Shown here one piece after another: positions 28,408 through 36,652 of a DNA stretch of 39,736 nt. Origin of the DNA: Chitinophagaceae bacterium (GTDB lineage: Bacteria; Bacteroidota; Bacteroidia; Chitinophagales; REEL01). The translations under genes were made by a program, and so were the position numbers. The notes under the pieces were generated by a model. It saw only the letters and a program-made list of their open reading frames with translations. It searched no databases and was not told the origin of the DNA. The stretch's first letter is position 1, and the number at the start of each line of letters is the position of its first letter. The stretch is from the NCBI GenBank assembly GCA_007695095.1, contig REEL01000079.1, forward strand, positions 1 through 39,736, written 5' to 3'.

Positions 28408-28472
28408 AAAAAATACATACAGAGTTAAACATCTACTTTCCTAAAAAGTTTTTTGTTTAATAAAAAAGCACC

Positions 28473-28635
28473 CCTCTGTCGCATACATCAGCATGTGACA
28501 CGATAGGCAAATTGATAATGAGTTAATTGAGTAGTTTTTGAACAATTATTTTAAATAAATTAGATTTACATGTTGATTGATGATTTTTTTACATAAAACT
28601 GCCGTATCCCAAGCGAAAGCATGCGATAGGTGGGG
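28473..28635. repeat. Palindromic repeat element, copy A (163 bp)
   Basis: Ends are imperfect inverted repeats: CCCCTCTGTCGCATAC (28471-28486) against the reverse of GCATGCGATAGGTGGGG (28619-28635). Its right arm folds as a hairpin around GAAA (28607-28630). A related copy is at 31356-31477 in the same orientation. It resembles a small non-autonomous (MITE-like) element; no target-site duplication is obvious. Confidence 0.7.
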
Positions 28636-28663
28636 AAGTTTTTAATTGTTAAATGGCTTTACT

Positions 28664-28671
28664 TATCTTTG
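28664..28671 (+). promoter_or_regulatory. Candidate promoter -7 element upstream of the Abi-family gene
   Basis: TATCTTTG with a TTG at 28646, a spacer of only 15 bases. If used it gives a ~200-base leader for the Abi-family gene. Confidence 0.3.
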
Positions 28672-28873
28672 TTAGGGGTATAAATAAGTTGGCAGCCATT
28701 TGGCTCCGTGGCAACCTATATACGTAATGAGAAATTTCGGGACAAAAAGGCAGGCTACGGGAAAAACTTGAAGTATAAAAAACAAAAAACCCCAGTTTCA
28801 TCATCCCATTTAAGAGAGAGAGGAGTTACTGAGGACTGCACACAAATATACGAAGTATTTTTAATTTTGTTGT

Positions 28874-29491
28874 ATGAATGAACAAAAAATAATTGACTCT
28901 ATCTCCCAAGAAAGATTTGATCCTTACTTAACTTTTTGTGATAGGGATAAAATAAAGGCTTTAAAACTTTATCAAAAGAATATAGAAGTTTCCCAAGCTT
29001 TTTATGCGCCATTATCAGTTTTGGAAATTACGCTAAGGAATAAAATAGATCTATCTTGTAGAGAACATTTTAAAAGTGAAAAATGGCTGACTGAAAAATT
29101 ACCACCTATCTTGCTAAAACAAGTAGTAGATATCGAAGTAAGGTTAACTAAATCAAGAAAGACAATTACGAATAGCAAAATATTAGCAGAACTGAACTTT
29201 GGTTTCTGGACAACGCTATTTAATCGGCAGTATGCGAAAATATTTTGGAAACCGTTGCACAGAATATTTCCAAATGTGCCAAAAGAAAAAAGAAAACGAA
29301 CTGAAATTTCATCCAGGCTAAATCACATTCGAACATTCAGAAATAGAATTTACCATTATGAGCCAATAATTTGGGACTTAAATGCCCTTAGACAGAAAAG
29401 TCAAGAAATCGATGAAATTACACACTGGTTAGATAATGACACTTCAGGATGGGCAAAACAATTCAACCAAATCGACAGGCTATTGGAATAA
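28874..29491 (+). CDS. Abi-family (HEPN-like) abortive infection protein
   Basis: A 205-residue helical protein of the Abi-like family (PF07751 type). The C-terminal motif RLNHIRTFRNRIYHYEPI contains R156-N157-x3-H161, the RNxxxH signature of HEPN RNases. The N-terminal part has the usual YAPLSVLEITLRNKID stretch. Relatives confer abortive infection by cutting RNA after phage infection; that role is inferred here. It sits next to a broken dinD and between two palindromic repeat copies, as expected for mobile defence cargo. Its codons are AT-rich like the host. Confidence 0.8.
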   Translation: MNEQKIIDSISQERFDPYLTFCDRDKIKALKLYQKNIEVSQAFYAPLSVLEITLRNKIDLSCREHFKSEKWLTEKLPPILLKQVVDIEVRLTKSRKTITNSKILAELNFGFWTTLFNRQYAKIFWKPLHRIFPNVPKEKRKRTEISSRLNHIRTFRNRIYHYEPIIWDLNALRQKSQEIDEITHWLDNDTSGWAKQFNQIDRLLE

Positions 29492-29563
29492 TTGAAAACG
29501 GCTGCAAAACGTTCTCATACACGCAAAACAATGGCGAGCATTTAAACAAACTAAATTTACGAC

Positions 29564-30176
29564 ATGAAGAAGGAATTGAACAGAATTATTTGAAAAATTT
29601 GAAGATGCCTGCTATGATCTTGACGGACATGAATGTTGGAGTGGTAGAGAACTACAAGAAATTTTAGGATACTCCGATTGGCGAAATTTCACCAATACAA
29701 TTCAGAAAGCTGTTAAGTCATGTGAGAACTCAGGAGAAAAGGAATCGGATCATTTTGTTGGCTTCACCAAATTGATAGAAATTGGAAAAGGTGGACAAAG
29801 AGATGTTCAAGATGTAGCCCTGACAAGGTACGCTTGCTATTTAGTAGCACAAAATGGAAATGCTTCTAAACCTGAAATAGCCTTTGCACAAACCTATTTT
29901 GCTGTCCAAACAAGAAAACAAGAGTTAATCGAACAAAGACTTCTTGATATAGCTAGAGTAAATGCTCGTGAGGAGCTTTCTAAGTCAGAAAAGAAACTTT
30001 CAGGAATCATTTATGAAAGGGGCGTTGATAATAGAAGTTTTGCAGTAATTCGCTCGAAAGGAGATCAGGCACTATACGGTGGTAAATCAACCCAATTCAT
30101 GAAAAATAAACTTGGGCTACCAACAAACAGACCACTTGTAGATTTTCTTATTCTGCTTTTCTATCAACTTCATTAA
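29564..30176 (+). pseudogene. dinD: DNA-damage-inducible protein D (dinD) remnant, frameshifted and truncated
   Basis: A clear DinD protein is spread over two frames. ATG at 29564 begins MKKEL and then meets a stop at 29591. Skipping one A at 29579-29580 gives a normal DinD start leading into FEDACYDLDGHECWSGRELQEILGYSDWRNF. The frame then continues through SDHFVGFTKLIEIGKGGQRD and ends LGLPTNRPLVDFL. The usual ~80-residue C-terminal part is missing: after DFL the frame reads a few residues out of the 3' end of the convergent yihY gene and stops at 30176. DinD proteins are SOS-induced in E. coli. Two separate lesions indicate a pseudogene. Confidence 0.85.
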
Positions 30177-31059
30177 TTTCAAATTCGACCGCATAGTCTT
30201 TGGGTTTTATATCATGTGAATACATTTTGGCAAATTGTTGTGTAATTTCTGCACCAAAGAAAAATATGAGCGAAGAATAAAACACCCATAATAAAATCAG
30301 CACGAGAGAACCTGCTGCTCCGTACATTGCACCGATATCAGCAAACTTCAGACCCAGAGTGATGATAAATTTTCCGATTACAAACAAAATTGCAGTAATA
30401 AAGGCTCCCATCCAGGTAACCCGCCATTTCATATGAACATCGGGCAGAAAACGATAGATCAAGGCGACAATCACCATAATTAGGGCAAAGTAAACGATGA
30501 AATTCCCCACTTCTACAACATAAACGGTAAGTACAGGGAGATTTTCATCCAAAAAATCTTTAAACAACGATTTAGACGCATCAATTATAAAGGATACCAA
30601 CATTACAAATCCCAGTATAAGTATCAGTCCGAAAGAGATAAGGCGGTCGTATAAGGTTCTCAGAAAATTATTTTTTGGCTTAGTCTGAATTCTCCAGATG
30701 TAATTCAGCGACCTTTGCATTACACTAAAAAAAGTGGTAGATATAAAAATGAACATGACGAACCCAACAATGGTACCGATAATACTTGTTCGTGTATCCT
30801 GAAAGTTTTCTACAATATTCCGAAGAAAAAGTGCACTTTGTTCCCCAACTAACTGATCTATTTCAGCAAAAAGTCTCGCCTGCGTTTCTTCCTGCCCAAG
30901 CAATAATCCTGCAACAGATATAATAATAATGATTAAAGGAGCCATCGCAAAAATAGCAAAGAAGGCAGTAGTACCTGCTAATTGCAGCGGATTATCCAGT
31001 TTGAATTTTCTGACAGAACGCTTCAATAACTCGAAGACCTGTTTGAATTGTTCTTTCAT
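30148..31059 (-). CDS. YihY/BrkB-family inner-membrane protein
   Basis: A 303-residue inner-membrane protein with about six helices. The N-terminal 'LAGTTAFFAIFAMAPLIIII' region, the central 'FISTTFFSVMQRSLNYIW', and 'GAMYGAAGSLVLILLWVFYSSLIFFFGAEITQ' are typical of the YihY family (PF03631; formerly called ribonuclease BN by mistake). No function is established. The last 29 bases overlap the broken dinD frame. It is likely a native gene at the edge of the accessory insertion, since dinD was truncated precisely at its end. Confidence 0.9.
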   Translation of the reverse strand: MKEQFKQVFELLKRSVRKFKLDNPLQLAGTTAFFAIFAMAPLIIIIISVAGLLLGQEETQARLFAEIDQLVGEQSALFLRNIVENFQDTRTSIIGTIVGFVMFIFISTTFFSVMQRSLNYIWRIQTKPKNNFLRTLYDRLISFGLILILGFVMLVSFIIDASKSLFKDFLDENLPVLTVYVVEVGNFIVYFALIMVIVALIYRFLPDVHMKWRVTWMGAFITAILFVIGKFIITLGLKFADIGAMYGAAGSLVLILLWVFYSSLIFFFGAEITQQFAKMYSHDIKPKDYAVEFEINEVDRKAE

Positions 31060-31152
31060 TAAAGCAATATTTCATTCATGAGTGTAAGTAATTCTGAATA
31101 TACAAAACTTTATCAATATTACACTCATTATTTGTTTTCAATCTAATTCGGG

Positions 31153-31354
31153 TGTAAGTGGATATACCGGCGGATGTTGACCACTTTGTTAAAAAAATCC
31201 GGAGCATGTTGACCACTTTAGGGAGTATAATCCGGAGCATATTGACCACCCTAATGATTAAAACGATTCATTTGTCTGAAATTTTAAAATCAGACACTTA
31301 TGGCAGGAAAACCAAAAGACATGAATCAAGTAAAACAACTTTTAATGATGCATC
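31153..31354 (+). mobile_element. Left end of an IS21-family insertion sequence, truncated in istA
   Basis: Three direct repeats with core CCGGaGCATgTTGACCAC start at 31167, 31199 and 31232 (spacing 32-33 bases), as in the transposase-binding ends of IS21 elements. An ATG at 31300 begins MAGKPKDMNQVKQLLMMH, an IstA-like N terminus. Homology stops where repeat copy B begins, and the frame stops at 31389. No right end or istB was found. The remnant is inactive. Confidence 0.75.
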
Positions 31355-31355
31355 G

Positions 31356-31477
31356 CCTCTATCGCAGACCTCCGCATGTGACACGATAGGTAAATTGATA
31401 ATGAGTTAATAGAGTAGTTTTTTGACTTTTTTGCTCAAAACTGCAGTATCCCAAGCGAAATCTTGCGATAGATGGGG
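31356..31477. repeat. Palindromic repeat element, copy B (122 bp)
   Basis: Shares both arms with copy A at 28473 but lacks ~45 internal bases. The two ends form a 9-bp perfect inverted repeat (TCTATCGCA and TGCGATAGA). The 3' hairpin shows paired base changes compared with copy A. It abuts the truncated istA start. Confidence 0.7.
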
Positions 31478-31537
31478 TGAGTATTAATGAAAAAAGTAAA
31501 ACATAAGTAAGCGTTCAGAAGAAAAAACAACTAAATA

Positions 31538-31580
31538 TTTATTGACAAAAAGCATTAAAAAAAACGAGTTTGTCAATAAA
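31538..31580. repeat. Perfect 12-bp inverted repeat
   Basis: TTTATTGACAAA (31538-31549) and TTTGTCAATAAA (31569-31580) enclose a 19-base A-rich loop. No gene is near; it may be a transposon end or a weak transcript terminator. Confidence 0.5.
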
Positions 31581-31713
31581 AAGCCATGAAATTTCAATAA
31601 TCAGTTAAAATTCCGGGGAATATAGAAGTTGTCGAAAATCATAGAAGTTTTACCATAAAATTACCTCAAGGTTTCTGCTGTGATTATACCTATACTCACA
31701 GAATTGGCTCATT

Positions 31714-31815
31714 CCCCTCCTTGGAGGGGTGCCCTTAGGGCGGGGTGGGTCATATCCCTCCATTGAAGAAGTGCCTCAAACTCATAATGAGTTAATATCA
31801 ATGAAAAAACAAACT
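31714..31815. repeat. GC-rich two-hairpin repeat, solo relative of the hsdR cassette flank
   Basis: CCCCTCCTTGGAGGGG (31714-31729) is followed by GCCC-TTA-GGGC, GGGGTGGGTCA, and about 60 more bases that align loosely with the left flank of the DUF559 cassette in hsdR (39137-39240), including CCTCAAA and a CTCA-TAA-TGAG hairpin. The ATG at 31801 aligns with an ATT in the hsdR cassette. The frame after it stops after ten codons. Confidence 0.65.
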
Positions 31816-32120
31816 TTAGTAAGTTTAAAATAGAAAAAAAGCAAATAAAACTTAATTAGAAAGTAAAAAATTATTAGGGTACAAATCAGTAACTACTTTA
31901 CAAATTGCAAATAAAGAAATATTTCAATAAGTTTGTTGGGAAGAAAAGTTAACTTGTGTGATGTAAAACGTTGGTTAAGCAGTGTTTGATATGGATAAAT
32001 TATTTAGGTCTCAGTAAGAATAACTATCGTATTGTCTAACAAATATAGGTTTACCCTTAATCAGACGACCTTTCTTTAGAAAAGACGAAAAGTATAACTA
32101 GTTAAAACACTCAACAATAA

Positions 32121-33671
32121 ATGGCAAAAAAGAACGGAAACGGTACGCAAGAACCCTTGGAAAAACAGCTCTGGAAAACGGCAGACAAGCTGCGTAAGAA
32201 CATTGATGCTGCGGAATACAAACACGTCGTGCTTGGCTTGATTTTCCTGAAATACATCTCTGATGCATTTGAAGAACTTTATGAAAAATTGGAAGCAGGT
32301 GAAGGAGATTATGACGGTGCTGACCCGGAGGACAAGGATGAATACAAAGCAGAAAACGTCTTTTTTGTACCGGAAAAAGCCCGATGGAAATATTTGCTGT
32401 CACAGGCCAAACAGCCTAACATTGGCAAAACGGTAGATGAAGCCATGGATTTGATTGAAAAAGAAAATGCATCCTTAAAAGGCGTTTTACCAAAGGTTTA
32501 TGCCCGCCAAAATCTTGATCCCGCCAGTTTAGGTGAATTGATTGACATGATTGGAAATATCGCTTTGGGTGATGCTAAATCCCGCTCTGCTGATATTCTC
32601 GGTCACGTTTTTGAATATTTCCTCGGTGAGTTTGCTTTGGCAGAAGGCAAAAAAGGCGGACAGTTCTATACACCAAGAAGTGTAGTAGAATTACTGGTTG
32701 AAATGCTCGAACCCTATAAAGGCCGTGTATTTGACCCTTGCTGCGGTTCGGGTGGTATGTTTGTGCAATCTGAAAAATTTGTAGAAGACCATCGTGGAAA
32801 AATCAATGACATTTCCATTTACGGACAGGAAAGCAACCAAACCACCTGGCGATTGGCAAAAATGAATCTGGCTATTCGTGGGATTGACAGTTCACAGGTA
32901 AAATGGAACAACGAAGGTTCTTTTTTAAATGATGCCCACAAAGACCTGAAGGCCGACTACATCATTGCCAATCCACCTTTCAACGTAAGCGACTGGAGCG
33001 GTGAATTGCTTCGGACAGACGGACGATGGAAATATGGCACGCCACCCACAGGAAATGCCAACTATGCATGGATACAACATTTCTTATATCACTTAGCACC
33101 CAGCGGACAAGCAGGCTTTGTATTGTCAAAAGGAGCGTTGACATCCAATTCCGGTGGAGAAGGAAAGATCCGGCAGGCTTTGGTAGAAGATGATTTGATT
33201 GATTGTATTGTCAACCTGCCGGCAAAATTATTCCTCAATACACAAATTCCGGCTTGTTTATGGTTTATGAGCCGTGACCGGAGCAATCATCGTTTCCGTG
33301 ATAGGCGTGGAGAAATTCTCTTTATTGATGCCCGCAATCTCGGCCACCTGATTAACCGCCGCACAAAAGAACTTTCGCAGGAAGATATTGACCTAATTGC
33401 AAGCACTTACCACAACTGGCGGAATCCTGATGGAGACTATGCAGATGTAAAAGGCTTCTGTGCCTCTGCTCCAAAAGAGCGAGTTACAGAGCTGGGTTAT
33501 GTACTTACCCCCGGCAGATATGTAGGTTTGGCTGATGAAGCAGATGATTTTGATTTTACGGAACGCTTCAGCAGTTTGAAAGCTGAGTTTGAAAAGCAAT
33601 TGGCAGAAGAGGCGGAGTTGAATAAACGTATTGCTGAGAACCTTTCTAAAATTGTGTTGAAAGATGAATAG
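32121..33671 (+). CDS. hsdM: Type I restriction-modification DNA methyltransferase subunit (HsdM)
   Basis: A 516-residue N6-adenine methyltransferase. An N-terminal HsdM_N helical domain (~12-150; [31 protein letters not shown]) is followed by the N6_Mtase domain with SAM motif [10 protein letters not shown] (Asp205 on) and catalytic NPPF (284-287). HsdM works with HsdS to methylate the recognition site and is part of the HsdR2M2S restriction complex. Codons are visibly richer in G and C than in the core genes and in the neighbouring rhuM-like gene. It is the first gene of the defence operon, and its 3' end overlaps the next ATG by 8 bases. Confidence 0.97.
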   Translation: MAKKNGNGTQEPLEKQLWKTADKLRKNIDAAEYKHVVLGLIFLKYISDAFEELYEKLEAGEGDYDGADPEDKDEYKAENVFFVPEKARWKYLLSQAKQPNIGKTVDEAMDLIEKENASLKGVLPKVYARQNLDPASLGELIDMIGNIALGDAKSRSADILGHVFEYFLGEFALAEGKKGGQFYTPRSVVELLVEMLEPYKGRVFDPCCGSGGMFVQSEKFVEDHRGKINDISIYGQESNQTTWRLAKMNLAIRGIDSSQVKWNNEGSFLNDAHKDLKADYIIANPPFNVSDWSGELLRTDGRWKYGTPPTGNANYAWIQHFLYHLAPSGQAGFVLSKGALTSNSGGEGKIRQALVEDDLIDCIVNLPAKLFLNTQIPACLWFMSRDRSNHRFRDRRGEILFIDARNLGHLINRRTKELSQEDIDLIASTYHNWRNPDGDYADVKGFCASAPKERVTELGYVLTPGRYVGLADEADDFDFTERFSSLKAEFEKQLAEEAELNKRIAENLSKIVLKDE

Positions 33672-34536
33672 CAAAAACGAAATAATACTATATCAATCTG
33701 ATGAATTGCCAGAGCATATAGAGGTAAGACTGGAGGACGAAACCATTTGGCTGACACAGCAACAAATCGTAGAACTTTTTGAGAGCAGTAAAGCCAACAT
33801 TAGCGAGCACATCAAACATATTTTTGAGTCAGGAGAGCTGATAGAAAATTCAACTGTTCGGAATTTCCGAATAGTTCGTATGGAAGGCAACAGGGAGGTA
33901 AGTAGAGAATTGCAGCACTATAGCTTGGATGTCATTATATCAGTGGGTTACCGGGTAAACTCCAAGAGAGGTACACAATTTCGAATTTGGGCTAATCAAG
34001 TACTCAAAGACCACTTGCTCAAAGGGTACTCCATTGCAAAACGAATTGACAGGATAGAAGAAAATGTACAGGGGTTAATAGGACGAGTGAGTGAAATTGA
34101 TGTGCAAATAAATGCCAGCCTGCCACCTAAACAAGGCATTTTTTACGATGGGCAAGTTTTTGATGCCTATGTGTTTGTAGCTAATCTTGTAAAATCAGCA
34201 AAAAAATCAATTTTGCTGATAGATAATTATATTGATGAAAGTGTATTGGAACTCTTTACCAAACGACATAAACAGGTAACGGTAAAAATTTATACCAAAA
34301 CCATTTCTAAAACGCTCAAGCAAGATGTAGAAAAACACAACGCACAATATCCCTACATTGAAATAGAAAAATTTACTAAAGCCCACGATCGCTTTTTAAT
34401 TATTGACGAATGCACCGTTTATCACTTTGGAGCAAGTCTCAAAGACCTGGGCAAAAAATGGTTTGCCTTCTCGAAAATGAACAGCATGACAAAAGATATA
34501 ATACGAAAATTAAAGAAAGGAGGGGATGATGAGTGA
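33664..34536 (+). CDS. RhuM-family protein with C-terminal PLD-like domain
   Basis: A 290-residue protein. The N-terminal RhuM domain (~17-125) shows [30 protein letters not shown] (winged-helix-like DNA-binding look), then [24 protein letters not shown] short coiled segment (126-150) leads to a C-terminal domain (~160-285) with LLIDNYID and HDRFLIID (241-248), then [14 protein letters not shown], a phospholipase-D-like nucleic-acid binding or cleaving pattern with one HxR...D motif. RhuM genes are often embedded in type I RM operons; their role is unproven. It overlaps hsdM (8 bases) and hsdS (11 bases), so it is translationally coupled to both. Confidence 0.85.
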   Translation: MNSKNEIILYQSDELPEHIEVRLEDETIWLTQQQIVELFESSKANISEHIKHIFESGELIENSTVRNFRIVRMEGNREVSRELQHYSLDVIISVGYRVNSKRGTQFRIWANQVLKDHLLKGYSIAKRIDRIEENVQGLIGRVSEIDVQINASLPPKQGIFYDGQVFDAYVFVANLVKSAKKSILLIDNYIDESVLELFTKRHKQVTVKIYTKTISKTLKQDVEKHNAQYPYIEIEKFTKAHDRFLIIDECTVYHFGASLKDLGKKWFAFSKMNSMTKDIIRKLKKGGDDE

Positions 34537-35656
34537 GTGGAAAGAAGTGAAGTTAGAAGATATAACTATACGTATTGGAGATGGTCTGCACGGTACGCCT
34601 GAATACGATTCTGAAGGAGAATACTATTTTATTAATGGAAACAATTTAAAAGACGGGAAAATATTAATTAAGAATGACACCAAAAAAGTAACCAAGGAAG
34701 TAGCTAAAAAGCATGAAAAACCCCTATCTGAAAAAACAATATTACTCGCTATAAATGGTACAATTGGGAATCTTGCATTCTATAATTCAGAAAAATGTAT
34801 GCTCGGCAAAAGTGCCTGCTACATTAATATAACTGACCAAACTGATGTTCAATTTATGTATTACCATTTTTTGAATGAAGACTTTCAATTTTATCTTGAA
34901 ATGATTGCAACTGGAACAACAATCCCTAATGTTCCCTTAAAAGAAATACGTAAATACACTTTTAATCTCCCCCCTCTTCCCGAACAACGCGCCATCGCTT
35001 CCGTCCTTTCCAGCTTAGACGACAAAATAGACATGCTGCACCGCCAAAACCAAACTCTGGAGCAAATGGCGGAGACGCTGTTTCGGCAGTGGTTTGTGGT
35101 GGAAGCGGATGAGGGGTGGAAGGAAGGAGTTTTGGGAGATTTAGTTGATGTAAAATATGGAAAAGATCATAAAAAGCTTGCTGATGGCCAGATACCAGTT
35201 TATGGTTCAGGTGGTTTAATGCGTAAGGTCAATAAATCCATCTTTGAAGGTGAATCAGTATTAATACCTCGAAAAGGTAGTCTGAATAATGTTATGTATG
35301 TTGATGAACCCTTTTGGACAGTGGATACGATGTTTTATACTGTCATGAAAAAGAGTAACCTCGCAAAGTTTATATACCAATTCATTAAGAAAAAAGATTT
35401 ATCTTCAATGAATGTTGGATCAGCTGTACCAAGCATGACCACCAAAGTGTTAAATAATATGCCAATTGGAATACCACCTGATGATGTAGTATCAGAATTT
35501 GAAAAAATGGTATCTCCTTTCTACAATAAAATTAAAACTAACAAAACCCAAATCCGCACCCTCACCGCTTTGCGTGATGCATTATTGCCGAAGTTGATGA
35601 GTGGGGAGGTGCGAATTATAAATGAGTTATTTATTGAAAACGAACCTATTAAATAA
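34526..35656 (+). CDS. hsdS: Type I restriction-modification specificity subunit (HsdS)
   Basis: A 376-residue protein with two target recognition domains separated by conserved helices. TRD1 covers about 1-155 and ends with FNLPPLPEQRAIASVLSSLDDKIDMLHRQN, the first spacer helix. TRD2 covers about 200-340 and ends with the second helix TLTALRDALLPKLMSGEV. HsdS sets the DNA sequence recognised by the HsdM/HsdR complex. Start codons at 34526 or 34529 are both possible. It overlaps the rhuM-like gene, and its stop overlaps the ATG of the Mrr-like gene (TAATG). Confidence 0.96.
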   Translation: MMSEWKEVKLEDITIRIGDGLHGTPEYDSEGEYYFINGNNLKDGKILIKNDTKKVTKEVAKKHEKPLSEKTILLAINGTIGNLAFYNSEKCMLGKSACYINITDQTDVQFMYYHFLNEDFQFYLEMIATGTTIPNVPLKEIRKYTFNLPPLPEQRAIASVLSSLDDKIDMLHRQNQTLEQMAETLFRQWFVVEADEGWKEGVLGDLVDVKYGKDHKKLADGQIPVYGSGGLMRKVNKSIFEGESVLIPRKGSLNNVMYVDEPFWTVDTMFYTVMKKSNLAKFIYQFIKKKDLSSMNVGSAVPSMTTKVLNNMPIGIPPDDVVSEFEKMVSPFYNKIKTNKTQIRTLTALRDALLPKLMSGEVRIINELFIENEPIK

Positions 35657-36642
35657 TGGCGAAAAATAAAAACATAGAATTATATTGTGTAAGAGCTGAA
35701 TTTGGAACCTATACTCAACATTTTCTTGATGGTGGATATATAGGTATTGGTTGGCTGCCCGACAACAACCTCTCGAATATTCAAACCCGTGATGAATTAT
35801 ACCCGCTATACAAAACCGCTTACCCAAAAGACACAAGCAATGTAGTAATTGGTCAACAGGTAGGGCAAATCGCTCGCTTTCTTTTGGAAATCACCTCTGG
35901 AGATTATGTGATTACACCTGCTCTGAACACAGAATATATTTACTATGGAATAGTAGAGGAAAACTCCTACTTTTTTGACAATGGCTCTGATGGATGCCCA
36001 TTCTTACATCGTAAAAAAGTAAAGTGGAATAAAGAACCCATTCAAAGAAGTCAATTCTCTGTTCCTTTTCAAAATACCATCCGGTCTTCGCTAACTGTAT
36101 TTTATATCTCCCATAAAAAGAATTTTTTTACAACAATCGGAAAACCCCAACTTGTTCCTGAGAGCGACCAAAAACTGGAGGACAACTACTATATTTCAAT
36201 TTTAAACCGTATTTTAGAATTAGATGATAAAGAATTTGAAATTTTAATTACCCATATATTAAATGCACTCGGTTTTGAAGGTTCAGAACATACCGGGAAA
36301 ATAGGAGATGGTGGAGTAGATGCAACAGGCGAACTGAATGTGGCAAATATGGCTAAAATAAAGTTGTTTGTGCAAGCCAAACGCTACAAGCTGGGGTCAA
36401 GGATATCTGCCAATGTTGTAAAAGCATTACGTGCCAACATCCCTTCGGGAGGTCAAGGAGCATTTATCACCACAGCGGATTTTCAGAAAAAAGCAAAAGA
36501 AATTGCTATTGAAACAGGTTTTCCGAGAATCGGTCTAATTGATGGTGAACAACTGGTTGACATTTTAGCAGAACACTGGAATAATATACCAAATGATTTT
36601 AAAGAAAAATTGGAATTAAAGACAGGATTGATTCCAAGTTAA
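35656..36642 (+). CDS. Mrr-type restriction endonuclease with an N-terminal accessory domain
   Basis: A 328-residue protein. The C-terminal Mrr_cat domain (~188-310) begins FEILITHILNALGFEG and has the PD-(D/E)xK-type residues Asp218/Asp222 (GDGGVD) and the QxK motif of Mrr (FVQAKRY, Gln240/Lys242), then GGQGAFITTADF. The N-terminal ~165 residues (CVRAEFGTYTQHFLDGGYIGIGW, SGDYVITPAL, YIYYGIVEE) look like a PUA/EVE-type fold that could read modified bases. That assignment is an inference. Mrr enzymes cut methylated DNA. It is coupled to hsdS by a one-base overlap, unusual for a type IV enzyme. Confidence 0.87.
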   Translation: MAKNKNIELYCVRAEFGTYTQHFLDGGYIGIGWLPDNNLSNIQTRDELYPLYKTAYPKDTSNVVIGQQVGQIARFLLEITSGDYVITPALNTEYIYYGIVEENSYFFDNGSDGCPFLHRKKVKWNKEPIQRSQFSVPFQNTIRSSLTVFYISHKKNFFTTIGKPQLVPESDQKLEDNYYISILNRILELDDKEFEILITHILNALGFEGSEHTGKIGDGGVDATGELNVANMAKIKLFVQAKRYKLGSRISANVVKALRANIPSGGQGAFITTADFQKKAKEIAIETGFPRIGLIDGEQLVDILAEHWNNIPNDFKEKLELKTGLIPS

Positions 36643-36652
36643 ATAAAAGATT

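Larger units (their letters stand above)
28408..28873. other. 466-base intergenic region with repeat and structured leader
   Basis: Holds repeat copy A (28473-28635), a candidate promoter element TATCTTTG at 28664-28671, and a potentially folded leader (28682-28710; GTTG/CAAC and AGCC/GGCT arms) ahead of the Abi-family gene. A second TAATTTTG motif lies at 28862-28869, just before the ATG. I see no convincing protein-coding gene here. Confidence 0.55.
31060..32120. other. 1.06-kb non-coding region packed with mobile-element relics
   Basis: Between yihY and hsdM I find an IS21-type left end (31153-31354), repeat copy B (31356-31477), a 12-bp inverted repeat (31538-31580) and a GC-rich repeat related to the hsdR insertion (31714-31815). 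The last ~300 bases are AT-rich without a recognisable gene or clear promoter. No tRNA or attachment site was recognised. Confidence 0.7.

Noticed and set aside
28473-28635. Retron msr/msd RNA
   Set aside because: Terminal pairing and hairpins are suggestive, but no reverse transcriptase gene is present in the window.
28655-28729. A 24-codon ORF (starts MALLIFVRG) upstream of the Abi gene
   Set aside because: It overlaps the candidate promoter and has no ribosome binding site or conserved feature.
29449-29667. A 72-codon frame overlapping the Abi gene and dinD
   Set aside because: Out of frame with both recognisable genes and without any family signature.
31158-31409. An 83-codon open frame across the IS21 end
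   Set aside because: It only translates the terminal repeats of the IS remnant and repeat B in a non-coding frame.
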